64,000 bases of DNA from positions 55,046 through 119,045 of the forward strand of contig NZ_CP021357.1 of NCBI RefSeq assembly GCF_003130705.1, read 5' to 3'. Source of the DNA: Rhodococcus oxybenzonivorans. GTDB lineage: Bacteria; Actinomycetota; Actinomycetes; Mycobacteriales; Mycobacteriaceae. Under the pieces are notes generated by a model. It made no database searches. It was not told where the DNA came from and saw only the letters and a program-made list of their open reading frames with translations. Shown piece after piece: positions 8,572 through 16,750 of the stretch; the stretch's first letter is position 1; every line of letters begins with the position of its first letter. The translations under genes and the position numbers were made by a program.

Positions 8572-9633
8572 ATGCCCTGCAGGACCCTGATCAAGGACTA
8601 TCCACATCAGATAGGGGGGCACTGTGGTTCGGGCGCGATGCGAGATCTTCTGCACTGGCATGGCTTGGGGTGGGACGGACCGCCCGATGAAGGTCTGGTG
8701 TTCGCGCTCGGCGGCGCGCTGGGGCTGTCCTACCTCCGATCGAGCGATCTGGTTCCACCGCTGTACCTGGTGGGACGAGGCGCCGACTTCGAAATCGACC
8801 TACCTTGCCGGCTCGGCGCAAAGGTCCAAGTTCTTACGACCGACGATCCCAGGGAGGGATGGTCGTGGGTTCGCGACGAGATCGACGCAGGCAGACCCAG
8901 CCTGGTGTGGGGCGACATCGCCGAGCTCCCCTACCTGCGGGTCCAGTTACAGATGAGTCGCCACGACATCGTGGTGATCGGCTACGACGAGGCCAAGCGG
9001 ATTGCCTTTGTCGTGGACAATGACCGCGCCGAGGTGCAGGAGGTCCCGCTCGAGGCCCTGGCTCGGGCGCGGTCCTCGACGTCGTTCCCGCAACCGACGC
9101 GCCACTGCACCTACCGCATCACCTGGCCGGGCGCGCTGCCCGACGTGGCGGGCGTGGCGGCAGAGGCATTTCGCCAGTCCGCCGCCAGCATGCGCCGCCC
9201 GTCGCAGCCTGGGATCGTCGATCTCACGACAGCGGCGGGCGGGGCCGAGGGCTTAGATGCGGTCGTGCAGCTGGCGGCCGACATTCAGACCTGGGGAGAT
9301 CTTCCGGAAGACGACCTCGAGATCCTCCTGTTCAGCCTGAGCGCTTTCATCGATAAGGCCGGCACCGGCGGCGGGCTGTTCCGCCGGTTGCTCGCCGATG
9401 GCAGCGCGGATATCGCACGCCTGACCGGCGACCTCGCCACCGCAGACCTCGTCGTCGCCGCCAGCCGTTGTGCGCAGGCATGGACGGCGACTGCACGTGC
9501 CGGGATCCAGCGCGACGTTGATGTGCGAGCTCGCCTTGACGGGGTGGCCTTGTCGGCTAGCCAGCTGCCGGAACTTGAGTTGGACTTGGTCGAGTCCCTG
9601 GAGTCTGCTTCAAGCTCGCTGACAGCACGCTGA
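8572..9633 (+). CDS. BtrH-like N-terminal domain protein (papain-like fold acyltransferase/peptidase family)
   Basis: This 353-residue protein opens with the signature of the BtrH_N family: GGHCGSGAMRDLLHWHGL (putative nucleophile Cys18) followed by DEGLVFALGGALGLSYL. Later comes a DUF4872-like region including the strand SRHDIVVIGYDE, where a His-Asp pair would complete a C39-like site. BtrH in butirosin synthesis moves an acyl group from a carrier protein to an amine; most relatives are uncharacterised. The start ATG 8572 is set by the ribosome site AAGGGGA at 8560-8566. It follows the transglutaminase-like gene and the ALDH remnant in the same direction. Confidence 0.75.
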   Translation: MPCRTLIKDYPHQIGGHCGSGAMRDLLHWHGLGWDGPPDEGLVFALGGALGLSYLRSSDLVPPLYLVGRGADFEIDLPCRLGAKVQVLTTDDPREGWSWVRDEIDAGRPSLVWGDIAELPYLRVQLQMSRHDIVVIGYDEAKRIAFVVDNDRAEVQEVPLEALARARSSTSFPQPTRHCTYRITWPGALPDVAGVAAEAFRQSAASMRRPSQPGIVDLTTAAGGAEGLDAVVQLAADIQTWGDLPEDDLEILLFSLSAFIDKAGTGGGLFRRLLADGSADIARLTGDLATADLVVAASRCAQAWTATARAGIQRDVDVRARLDGVALSASQLPELELDLVESLESASSSLTAR

Positions 9634-9703
9634 AGACGAAAGGCAGTCAGCGAAATCTAGAATTTCTTTCCAGTCAGACATCTGGGTAGGACGGAGCAGA
9701 GAA

Positions 9704-9943
9704 TTGATACGCATAGTTGGAGTTCATGACCCCGGCGACTATCGCGCGCACTACGGCACCGGTGGAGGTGCCCAGGACGATGGGAGACTGATCTCCTCGT
9801 GGGCGGCACACCTCGCCGGCGAGGGCAAAGTGGAGTTGCGTCAAAGGCTGCCGGCGCTCTTCCCCGGAGTGTGCCGGGTGTATTTGCCTAGCGGTCACAC
9901 TCGCGATCGGCGTTGGGCGCATTTCGTCGACAGGGAGCTCTGA
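9704..9943 (+). CDS. Small hypothetical protein
   Basis: A 79-residue frame from TTG 9704 ends three bases before the thioesterase start, which favours a real coupled gene. The sequence (IRIVGVHDPGDYRAHYGTGG, ISSWAAHLAGEG) is not one I recognise and it could be the tail of a disrupted gene. Upstream, at 9634-9650, stands a GACGAAAGGCAG stretch very like the one before the P450 start but with no gene at the right distance, which hints at a deletion here. Confidence 0.35.
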   Translation: MIRIVGVHDPGDYRAHYGTGGGAQDDGRLISSWAAHLAGEGKVELRQRLPALFPGVCRVYLPSGHTRDRRWAHFVDREL

Positions 9944-9946
9944 ACC

Positions 9947-10474
9947 ATGGGCAAGGCTTCGGATGCGGTCAGTGGGTCGTCCGACCCCGACGTGGAGGAC
10001 TGGGTGCGCTCGTTCCGGTTCCCGGAATCTGGCTCGCCTGAGTTGCCGCCTCACCATCCCAATTGTCTTGGTTGTGGGCCGGCGAACCCGCACGGGCATC
10101 GCCTGTCGGTACGGCGTTGCGGAGACGGCGTCCACGCCCATCACCGTTTCGACTCCCGCCACGTCGGCGCCCCAACGATCGCCCACGGCGGTGCGGTCGC
10201 CACCGTCCTCGACGACCTGTTCGGATTCCTGCTCTACACCGTGGGAGAACTCGCCGTCACCCGCCACCTCGCCATCGACTACCTCGCCCCGGTCCTGCTC
10301 GACACCCCCTACACCCTCCGCGCCCACATCCACGCCCGCGACGGCCGCAAACTACACCTGCGAGCCACCATCGAAAACGACCACGCCCACGTGGTCACCA
10401 CCGCCACCGCCCTGTTCCTCATCGTCGACATCGACCACTTCCTGACCACAACACACCAACCCCACCACCGGTAA
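9947..10474 (+). CDS. Hotdog-fold thioesterase (PaaI/4HBT type)
   Basis: This 175-residue protein has a Cys-rich lead (HPNCLGCGPANPHGHRL) and the hotdog core GAPTIAHGGAVATVLDDLFGF, in which the HGG..........D pattern is the thioesterase active-site helix. It probably hydrolyses an acyl-CoA thioester in the cytoplasm. Its place at the end of the hydroxylase island fits a role in handling fatty acyl-CoA made from hydroxylated alkanes, but that is inference. The gene ends just before the IS256 remnant. Confidence 0.8.
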   Translation: MGKASDAVSGSSDPDVEDWVRSFRFPESGSPELPPHHPNCLGCGPANPHGHRLSVRRCGDGVHAHHRFDSRHVGAPTIAHGGAVATVLDDLFGFLLYTVGELAVTRHLAIDYLAPVLLDTPYTLRAHIHARDGRKLHLRATIENDHAHVVTTATALFLIVDIDHFLTTTHQPHHR

Positions 10475-10539
10475 CACCCCCAGATTGCGGCAATGCCCAC
10501 GCACACGAAGACACACAACGCCGCAGATGGACACACCCC

Positions 10540-11055
10540 TTGTGACGGGACTGTAACTCTCGTTCCAGTATCTGCGGGACGCGTACCGAAACGTGTTGTT
10601 GAGCAGTGGATGACACATGTCTGGACAATCGTTCGATCCCACACCGCGGTGATCGCGTCCGGCAGGCCCTTCAGTCCGTCACACACCACAATGCACACAT
10701 CGGCGACTGCCCGATGCTTGAGGACGGCGAGCCAGAACTTCCCTCACCGCCGTCACCGGCCCATAGCCCCAGGATGGCGCGTTCCCCGTTCACGGTGACG
10801 CCGATCGCGACATAGATCGGCCGGTTGGTGACCTGACCGTCCCGGACCTTGACTGGGGATGCCCCCGCTTGCGGGAGGAGGATGGCGTCGATGAAAATCA
10901 CCGGGTACACCGGATTCACCGGGTCCAGGGGCCGGACGGACCATTCGGCCATCTCCGCGAGGACTTTGTCAGTGATCTTGCTGCTCGTGGGTGTGGTCCT
11001 GAGTAGGCCCCAATTCGGCCACTGATCGTCTCCCTCGACACCGAGGCGCCGTAGA
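10540..11055 (-). pseudogene. IS256-family (mutator) transposase remnant
   Basis: Minus-strand frames give GASVSRETIS, then MAEWSVRPLDPVNPVYPVIF, VKVRDGQVTNRPIYVAIGV and NGERAILGLWAGDGGEG, then CIVVCDGLKGLPDAITAVWD and IVQTCVIH, then FRYASRRYWNE. That is the central DDE part of an IS256 transposase spread over several frames. Both ends of the gene are missing. The upstream edge lies directly against the parB-like remnant at 11056, so this insertion probably removed the front of that second parB. Confidence 0.8.
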
Positions 11056-11615
11056 TGTCATCGAAGAGGCCAAGGCCGTCGAACTCCTGATCAACGAGTG
11101 CGGAACCGTCGACAAGGCGGCACTCAAGCTCAACAAGTCCAAAGCCTGGATTTCGTACCGCCGATCCCTGCTCAAACTCGCCCCCGAGCTGCAAACCGCA
11201 CTCCGCAAAGGCGAACTCGCCGTCCGCACCGCCCGCTCACTCGCACAGGTCCAGCCCCGATGCCCACGAATCGTCGGCGACACCGTCGACGTCGCGGTAT
11301 CCCTCGTACTGGCCGAGGACTACTTCGGCGGGGTCGAGCGGGCGGAACGCTCCGATCACCGATTCGCGCGCAGACTGGAGGTCGAGTCGAGGCCTGGGCC
11401 GCCGAACAGCAGCGGGAACACACGAAGCCCGATCCGGATCCCACACCAGAAATCGAAAACCGTTTGCCGACAAGACCTCCGGCACTGCACGGAAGGTCAC
11501 GCGCACCTTCCGCCGCCTGGAGGCCGACCCGACCACGTTCGCCGACGCCCTGGTCGACCACCTCGACGCCGACGGATTGCGAACACTCATCCAGGCGCTC
11601 ACCGATCGATACTGA
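11056..11615 (+). pseudogene. Second, truncated copy of the parB 3' part with an insertion
   Basis: From 11056 the sequence is almost identical to the intact parB (positions 20507 onward): codons for DVIEEAKAVELLINECG ... LNKSKAWISYRRSLLKLAPE follow with only silent or minor changes. At about 11249 a foreign block of about 135 bp interrupts the gene, after which similarity resumes (AWAAEQQREHTKPD ... DGLRTLIQALTDRY) to a stop at 11615. The N-terminal half is gone, replaced by the IS256 remnant. It shows that a parAB-bearing segment was duplicated, or that a second related plasmid fused with this one. Confidence 0.85.
11264..11374 (-). pseudogene. Possible glucose-6-phosphate dehydrogenase fragment inside the parB copy
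   Basis: The block that interrupts the parB copy reads, on the minus strand, SARESVIGAFRPLDPAEVVL followed by GQYEGYRDVDGVADDS. The pattern RPLDPAEVVLGQY....YRD..GVA.DS resembles a conserved stretch of actinobacterial Zwf enzymes. It is only some 37 residues long and carries no function; how it was captured is unknown. The assignment is from memory and needs a search. Confidence 0.4.
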
Positions 11616-11630
11616 CTCGGGACCGCCTAT

Positions 11631-11660
11631 TGGGGCTCTTCACCGCGGTGAAGAGCCCCA
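11631..11660. repeat. 30-bp perfect palindrome after the parB copy (CACCGCGGTG core)
   Basis: The two arms pair perfectly over 30 bp around CTTCACCGCGGTGAAG. It stands 15 bases after the stop of the parB copy, in the same relative place as the hairpin after the intact parB, and shares the core CACCGCGGTG with three other palindromes near parAB. It could be a terminator without a T tract or a partition-protein site. Confidence 0.7.
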
Positions 11661-11937
11661 GCATCGAAATCCTTGTTGCGCAACTGCGCAACTGCGCACG
11701 ACATCCGACGAACCTAACGTTTTCCGACGAACGTCCGCACGTTTCGTCGACTATGCCTGCGTCTACCAATATCTAGGCGAGCAGTAGCTGACGGTCGCGA
11801 ACATCCACTTCGTTAGCTGTTACCGAGCCCAACCGACAAGGCAAAACGGGGTGAACGCCATTCTGCGGTCACCAGGGTCCGGTTTGACCTAGGCAATACC
11901 GGAAACGTTGCAGATGGCGCGGAGGATGTGCGGTTGA
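11661..11937. other. Non-coding stretch, degenerate copy of the region after parB
   Basis: No gene is supported. At 11680-11700 the octamer TGCGCAAC repeats in tandem. The segments around 11780-11830 (AGCAGTAGCT, TTAGCTGTTACCGAG) and 11850-11900 match the sequence at 21090-21145 and 21990-22060, in the same order but without the gene that lies between them there. Confidence 0.6.
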
Positions 11938-12498
11938 TCAGTCGGGCTGTGTGCGGCGACGCGCCTGGCGGCGGACGTGGCGTGCCATGAGATGCGCTCT
12001 GTTTTTCTCGCTGCGAAAGATCTCCTGGTTCACTGCCTGTTCAATCATTCCCGGGGCCTCAAGCACACGCTGCGCCGCCAGACGCATCAACTCCGCACGA
12101 TCGGGGCGGCGAGCTGGTCGATTCCCGCCGGGAGTATGGCCATGTACTTCGGAGAGGTCAGCGCCGACTCTGCCCTCCCCTGCCGCGTCGAAGGCCCGAG
12201 AGCGGGAACGGCCGTCCGGAGCCGCCTCGCCGTGCTCGCCGAGGACGTTATTGGCCCCCGCTGATCGGATCCATCCGCGCCACATCAGTATCCGCAATGG
12301 CGATCCGACGAACCGTGGAAACACCGCCTCGCCCGGCACACATCTGTGCCTGGCCGCCGCACGTGTTGCGATTGCGTGCCCTTCTAACACTGGCGCACCT
12401 CGACGATACTGCCCAGGCCAGATGTTCTCGAGCCCCTCCAACGACATACTTTCCGGGTCCATGGACGTGTCACATTCCGAGACGTTGCTGCTCGACAC
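11938..12498 (-). CDS. Hypothetical protein overlapping the end of the SNF2 gene
   Basis: A 186-residue frame begins inside the last codons of the SNF2-type gene (28-base overlap) and ends TGA at 11938. The C-terminal part (AELMRLAAQRVLEAPGMIEQ, AHLMARHVRRQARRR) looks helical and basic; the first part has no recognisable domain. A plus-strand frame of similar length overlaps it, so coding is uncertain. The overlap with the upstream gene is the main argument for it. Confidence 0.35.
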   Translation of the reverse strand: MSSSNVSECDTSMDPESMSLEGLENIWPGQYRRGAPVLEGHAIATRAAARHRCVPGEAVFPRFVGSPLRILMWRGWIRSAGANNVLGEHGEAAPDGRSRSRAFDAAGEGRVGADLSEVHGHTPGGNRPARRPDRAELMRLAAQRVLEAPGMIEQAVNQEIFRSEKNRAHLMARHVRRQARRRTQPD

Positions 12499-15226
12499 GC
12501 ACGAAGTCCGCCGGGGTGGGTTCCACCCCGTCAGCCCACTCCGTCACTACCGCGGCGGCATCTGATTCCTTCGCGTGGCTGCGGCGCGCGTATGCATCGA
12601 ATAATTCGCTCTTGTGCGCAAGCGTCCTGCGCATCAGTTCGTCGATACTGTCCTTCGCCAGTAACCGGTGCACCTGCACCGTCCGCACCTGTCCCATTCG
12701 ATGCGCACGCGCGATCGCCTGCACCTCGGTGCTCGGTTTCCACTGCGGTTCGGTGAGGACGACGACCGAGGCCGCCTGAATGTTCAGCCCCACACCTCCC
12801 GCCTCGATCTGGGACAGAAGCACCGCGCGGCCGTGGTGCGCGGTGAAATCATCGACCATGCGTTGACGCTCGACGGAGCTGGTGGCGCCGGTGAGTGGAC
12901 CGAAAACGGTCCCGGGGACCGCAGCGCGAAGTGTCTCGAGGACGGCCCGGAAGTACGAGAACACCAGCACCTTGGTCTGGTTGTCTTCCGCCTCCTCGAC
13001 GATCTCGACGAGACGGTCGAGTTTCGCCGAGCCGGTCCGGGTGCCCGGAAGGTACGCCGCCTGGCGCATCGCCATGAAATTGCCCTGGGCCACCGCCTCC
13101 CGGTACCGCCTCTCGTCGTCACCGCAGAGCTGAACCCAGTCCTCGACCTCGATCAGGTCCGGCAACTCGGTGAGCACGTCAACCTGGTTGCGTCGCAGGT
13201 ATGCCGGTGCGACGCTCTTGCGAAACGCGGTGGCACCGGCGACTCCGTCCCGCGCATGTATCTGCCGGGCGACACCCGGTTGCACGTATCGGACCAGATT
13301 CTGGAACTCCTCCACCCGGTTCTCCATCGGCGTACCGCTGAGCAGGACGGCTCTGCCACTGGATTCGACGACGCCGCGCGCGGCGACGGCACGTTGAGTG
13401 GTTGGGTTCTTGATGTAGTGCGCCTCGTCAACAATCACCAGGGCCGGGCGAACGGGAACCCGGATCCGCTTCAGGGTGTCGAAGGTCGTGATCGCAACGC
13501 CGCCCTCTCGCGCCCATACCTGCAACTGCATGTCCCGGTCTTGTCCGCGTACCTCGTGGGGGACGAGGCTGGTTTGCTTTCCCGTCTCGTTCGACCAATT
13601 CACCAGCACACTGGCCGGACAGATCACCAGGAAATACTTTTCGCCCTGGGCCGCGAGGTGGGCGGCCGCCGCGAGCGCCTGCACGGTCTTCCCCAAGCCC
13701 ATTTCGTCGCCCAGGATCATCTTGCGGCGGCTCAGGATGTACCCCGCCCCGAACGACTGGTATCCACGCAGAAGAGACCGCATGTAGGTGCGATCGAGCG
13801 GGGTCCGCTCGACTTCTCGAACGAACCGTTCACCGACAAATCCATGAGCGGCCCGCTCGTCTCCATCACGCGCGGGAACGAATTGACTCAGCAGGGCATT
13901 GACAGCGGCAGCGTCGCTTTCGTATGCCGACCACGGGTCACCCCGCCACTCAGCCGCCGCCAGGACATCGGTGATCTTGGTGTCGAGTTCGGCGAGCGCC
14001 GGATCCGCGGCAATCGCCTGCAGTTGCTCCCGCGCGGCCTCCGCGCGCGTGCGCTCGGCCTCGCCGGCGAAGAACATCGCCACTCGTTTACCCGCCCGCT
14101 GCGCCGGACCGCGCAGCGGATCGACCTGGGTCCGAAGTTCGGTCAAAGGTGCGCCGATCTCACCGACCAGCGGATCCACCCGCCGGAGCACCAGCAGTAA
14201 CCGCAGCAGCGAGGTGTCGATCCTCGATCGACGGTCCGGGTCGAGACGGAGCCGAATCCGCTCGCGTGCTCGGGTCCTCTGCGCCATCGCCTCCGTGTAG
14301 ATCGCGTAAGCCGATTGCGGACCGATGCCAGGAACCGCGTCGAGCGCTGCGGGCGACGACGCCGCAATGTCTGCCACCGTGCGGAATCGGGACGCACCGA
14401 GGCTGCCCAACCGTGTCCCCCTCGGCAGCGCGTCCTTCAAGGAACTGGCCGGAAGGTCCCGCAGGGCGGCGTGAGTCCGGTCCTCGATTGCCGCACGCAC
14501 GTTGGTAGCGAGCTCATCTCTCAGCTTCTGTGGAAGATTCTGCGCGGCCCGGCCCCGGTCGAGTAGCGAGTCCACCAACTTCAGTGCGTGATTGACCGCC
14601 GCCCTCGTTGCGGCACCCGGTTTGAGCGCGGGTTCCGGTATGTCCTGCCCTGTCGGTGGCTGTCCGGGCTGAGTGATGGCTCGACCCGAGCTCGGTCGAG
14701 TTACCGGGTCGGTGGCGGATCGTTCCGTTGCTGCACGTTCTTCGACGTCCGGTCGCATGGCAGCGGCGCGATTCGCCGCCTCGCGCTGCGCTGCAGCCGC
14801 GGAGTCCTCGGCGAACCTCCTCTGCGCCTCGATCGCTGCCCACACCTCCGGAGGAAAGCCGGACATACCCAGGTAGTGAACGAAATGGCTTACGAAGGCA
14901 ACGTCTTTGCGGTGGAGGACGCCGAACGAGACTTGTTGGTTGTCGCGAGTCGTGATCACTAAAGTGTTGAATCCCAACCCCATGATGTCGAATCGCTGGA
15001 TGTTTCCGGCGACAACGACCACCCTGGGTCCGCTGGTCGCCACGTCACTCCCGAGGAACGCAAGCACCCTGGCATTGGTGATCGCTAAACCGTCGCATGG
15101 GGGATACTTCGCCGTCGTCCTCGCCAGGGCCCACACGAACTCGCCCGGATACATGTGCCGTTCGAGCGCGACCAACCACTTCTGCGCAGTTCTCCGCCTC
15201 AATTTCGGGGCAATCTGCAGAGGCAT
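12470..15226 (-). CDS. SNF2/RapA-type DEAD-box ATPase with N-terminal PH-like and HhH regions
   Basis: This 918-residue superfamily 2 protein has Walker A in ILGDEMGLGKT (about residue 503), the DEAH-type box VDEAHYIKN (about 597), motif III LLSGTPMENR, and motif VI AIARAHRMGQVRTVQVHRLL near residue 835. All are typical of SNF2 ATPases, which use ATP to move along duplex DNA and remodel bound proteins. The N-terminal 110 residues look like a bacterial PH-like domain. A helix-hairpin-helix stretch (LDAVPGIGPQSAYAIYTEAM) sits at about 285-325 and should bind DNA. The function on a plasmid is unknown; defence, repair or clearing of transcription complexes are possible. Confidence 0.85.
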   Translation of the reverse strand: MPLQIAPKLRRRTAQKWLVALERHMYPGEFVWALARTTAKYPPCDGLAITNARVLAFLGSDVATSGPRVVVVAGNIQRFDIMGLGFNTLVITTRDNQQVSFGVLHRKDVAFVSHFVHYLGMSGFPPEVWAAIEAQRRFAEDSAAAAQREAANRAAAMRPDVEERAATERSATDPVTRPSSGRAITQPGQPPTGQDIPEPALKPGAATRAAVNHALKLVDSLLDRGRAAQNLPQKLRDELATNVRAAIEDRTHAALRDLPASSLKDALPRGTRLGSLGASRFRTVADIAASSPAALDAVPGIGPQSAYAIYTEAMAQRTRARERIRLRLDPDRRSRIDTSLLRLLLVLRRVDPLVGEIGAPLTELRTQVDPLRGPAQRAGKRVAMFFAGEAERTRAEAAREQLQAIAADPALAELDTKITDVLAAAEWRGDPWSAYESDAAAVNALLSQFVPARDGDERAAHGFVGERFVREVERTPLDRTYMRSLLRGYQSFGAGYILSRRKMILGDEMGLGKTVQALAAAAHLAAQGEKYFLVICPASVLVNWSNETGKQTSLVPHEVRGQDRDMQLQVWAREGGVAITTFDTLKRIRVPVRPALVIVDEAHYIKNPTTQRAVAARGVVESSGRAVLLSGTPMENRVEEFQNLVRYVQPGVARQIHARDGVAGATAFRKSVAPAYLRRNQVDVLTELPDLIEVEDWVQLCGDDERRYREAVAQGNFMAMRQAAYLPGTRTGSAKLDRLVEIVEEAEDNQTKVLVFSYFRAVLETLRAAVPGTVFGPLTGATSSVERQRMVDDFTAHHGRAVLLSQIEAGGVGLNIQAASVVVLTEPQWKPSTEVQAIARAHRMGQVRTVQVHRLLAKDSIDELMRRTLAHKSELFDAYARRSHAKESDAAAVVTEWADGVEPTPADFVRVEQQRLGM

Positions 15227-15478
15227 AGTGATCCTGACAGGGCGGCAAGTGTGGTTCAGATTACATCGCTTTCAGCCACCCCGCCGTTTCCATACCGATC
15301 GAATCCGTGGGCATGACTGCAGGTCATTCATGGTGCGCCTGCCACTCGGCGACGATGGTTCAGTTGTGCATCCTCCCCAGCCAGCAGGCAAATGCACAGT
15401 GGTGTTGTTCAGCATCAGGTAACGAGTGACTGACCGGCCCGATACACCAATCGGGTTGGGGAGAACCTAGGAGCAATC

Positions 15479-15577
15479 GTGGGAACAACACCATGGGGGC
15501 CGTGGCCAGACTCGCTCATAGTCCGCGGGCAAGCGGGCATCGTGCCCATCAAGCAGTTGATTGGACTGGGATCATGA
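15479..15577 (+). CDS. Possible 32-residue peptide, first of a coupled pair
   Basis: GTG 15479 stands five bases behind AGGAG (15469-15473). The frame reads TTPWGPWPDSLIVRGQAGI and ends TGA at 15577, overlapping the next ATG as ATGA. A good ribosome site and coupling favour translation, but the peptide is short and unknown. Confidence 0.3.
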   Translation: MGTTPWGPWPDSLIVRGQAGIVPIKQLIGLGS

Positions 15578-15672
15578 TCGGCAACGTGTTCGACCTCGCG
15601 GAAATACCGGGAATTTACTTCCCCTTCGTACCGGCATGGAACATGTTCGTAGTCTGGTTCAACCAGTTCTAG
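15574..15672 (+). CDS. Possible 32-residue hydrophobic peptide, second of a coupled pair
   Basis: It starts in the ATGA overlap and reads MIGNVFDLAEIPGIYFPFVP then AWNMFVVWFNQF, strongly hydrophobic and aromatic at the C-terminus. It could be a membrane-active peptide, or the two frames may be a single gene split by a frameshift. No family is recognised. Confidence 0.3.
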   Translation: MIGNVFDLAEIPGIYFPFVPAWNMFVVWFNQF

Positions 15673-15894
15673 CAGGGCGATCTTCTCAGTACCGCCAGGC
15701 CCGCGCACCTCGGCGCAGCACACCGGGCGGCAGTCCGTCACCCCGGCCGACGACCATAAGCGCGAAACTGAGCGCAATTCCCTGGCTGTACGGCAGTTTC
15801 CCAGGCTCGATAAGACCGCGGCTGTGCGTCCGGCACTTCAGCATGGTCACCGCGGCCCGTCGTGAGTCGAACCCAGCTAGGTCGGGTTCCCCGC

Positions 15895-16611
15895 TCAGCA
15901 GGAGTGCAGGACCTGGCTCATCGCGTCCTTCTCTGCCTGGGTCACCCACAACCGGTACAAGGCTTTCACGTCGATCTGCCGTGAGACGTAGGTGCACCGG
16001 TAACTCTTGTTCGGCGGCAACCACGATGCAGCGTCGGAATCGGACTTCTTCGAGTTGGTGGGCCCGTCCACGGCCTGCAGGTTCCGCGGATCATTCGCCA
16101 GGTCGCGGCGCTGCTCCGGGCTCAACTGCTGGGCACCCTTCTGCCACGCATCCGACAACGCGACGACGTGATCGATCTGCACCGCGGTCGAAGTGTCCTG
16201 CCCGCGGACGAAGGCGATCGTGGTACCGGTGTAGGGGTCAAGCAGAGTGCCGGTCGCGACCACACAGTCCCGCGTACTCGACTTATAGGTCAGGTCCACC
16301 AAATCGCGGCGCAAGATGTCATTGCGCGTATCGCACCCGTTGTGGCCGCCCTCGACACCGTTGTCGTCGGACCACGACGGACCGAACTGCTCACGGGTGT
16401 ACCCGGTCTTCGGGGCGCGGCCCTTGACCGCCAGGGTGTCGAGCTTCGCCAACGCCGGCGCCGCATCAAACCCGGCCGGTGCCGGAGCGGCCGGCGCGTC
16501 CCCAAGCGAGCCGGTCCCCGGGTTCGCATCAGCAAGGGCCGAGCACCCAGTCATACCGAGCACGGTGACCGCCCCGAGAGCGAGAAGAGCGGTCCGGGGT
16601 CGATGGCGCAT
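15895..16611 (-). CDS. Secreted lipoprotein HNH nuclease (DUF1524 type)
   Basis: This 238-residue protein starts at ATG 16611 behind AGGAG. A lipoprotein signal (LLALGAVTVLGMTGCSAL, lipidated Cys in the MTGC lipobox) anchors it outside the membrane. The C-terminal domain carries the HNH pattern of DUF1524 nucleases: IDHVVALSDAW, then NDPRNLQAVDGPTNSKKSDSD and WLPPN. It is therefore likely a surface-held, metal-dependent DNase or RNase. On a conjugative plasmid it could degrade incoming or environmental DNA, but no partner or immunity gene is next to it. Confidence 0.88.
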   Translation of the reverse strand: MRHRPRTALLALGAVTVLGMTGCSALADANPGTGSLGDAPAAPAPAGFDAAPALAKLDTLAVKGRAPKTGYTREQFGPSWSDDNGVEGGHNGCDTRNDILRRDLVDLTYKSSTRDCVVATGTLLDPYTGTTIAFVRGQDTSTAVQIDHVVALSDAWQKGAQQLSPEQRRDLANDPRNLQAVDGPTNSKKSDSDAASWLPPNKSYRCTYVSRQIDVKALYRLWVTQAEKDAMSQVLHSC

Positions 16612-16750
16612 ACGTTCTGTTCTCCTGTTACCTGTGTGACTGATGTGCACACGAGTATCGCCGGTACCTCCGACAACCGCGGTAGCCGGCCCGGCTGAAT
16701 GCAGTGACCTAGCCGAACATCGAGCATCCCTGCACCTACGAAAGCTCGGA

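Larger units (their letters stand above)
15227..15894. other. Mostly non-coding stretch between SNF2 and nuclease genes
   Basis: Apart from the two coupled 32-codon frames described separately, no gene is supported in these 668 bp. A minus-strand frame at 15415-15777 lacks a ribosome site and recognisable features. Confidence 0.5.

Noticed and set aside
9674..10333. Minus-strand frame of 219 codons over the thioesterase
   Set aside because: The plus strand carries a clear hotdog thioesterase motif; the minus product is a shadow.
10063..10545. Pro/Arg/His-rich 160-codon frame in another frame of the thioesterase
   Set aside because: Low complexity from G+C-rich third positions; no start site and overlaps a real gene.
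14149..15422. Plus-strand frames opposite the SNF2 gene, including a 510-codon frame at 12668-14200
   Set aside because: They are shadows of the minus-strand helicase, whose motifs are unmistakable; the plus-strand products have no recognisable domain.
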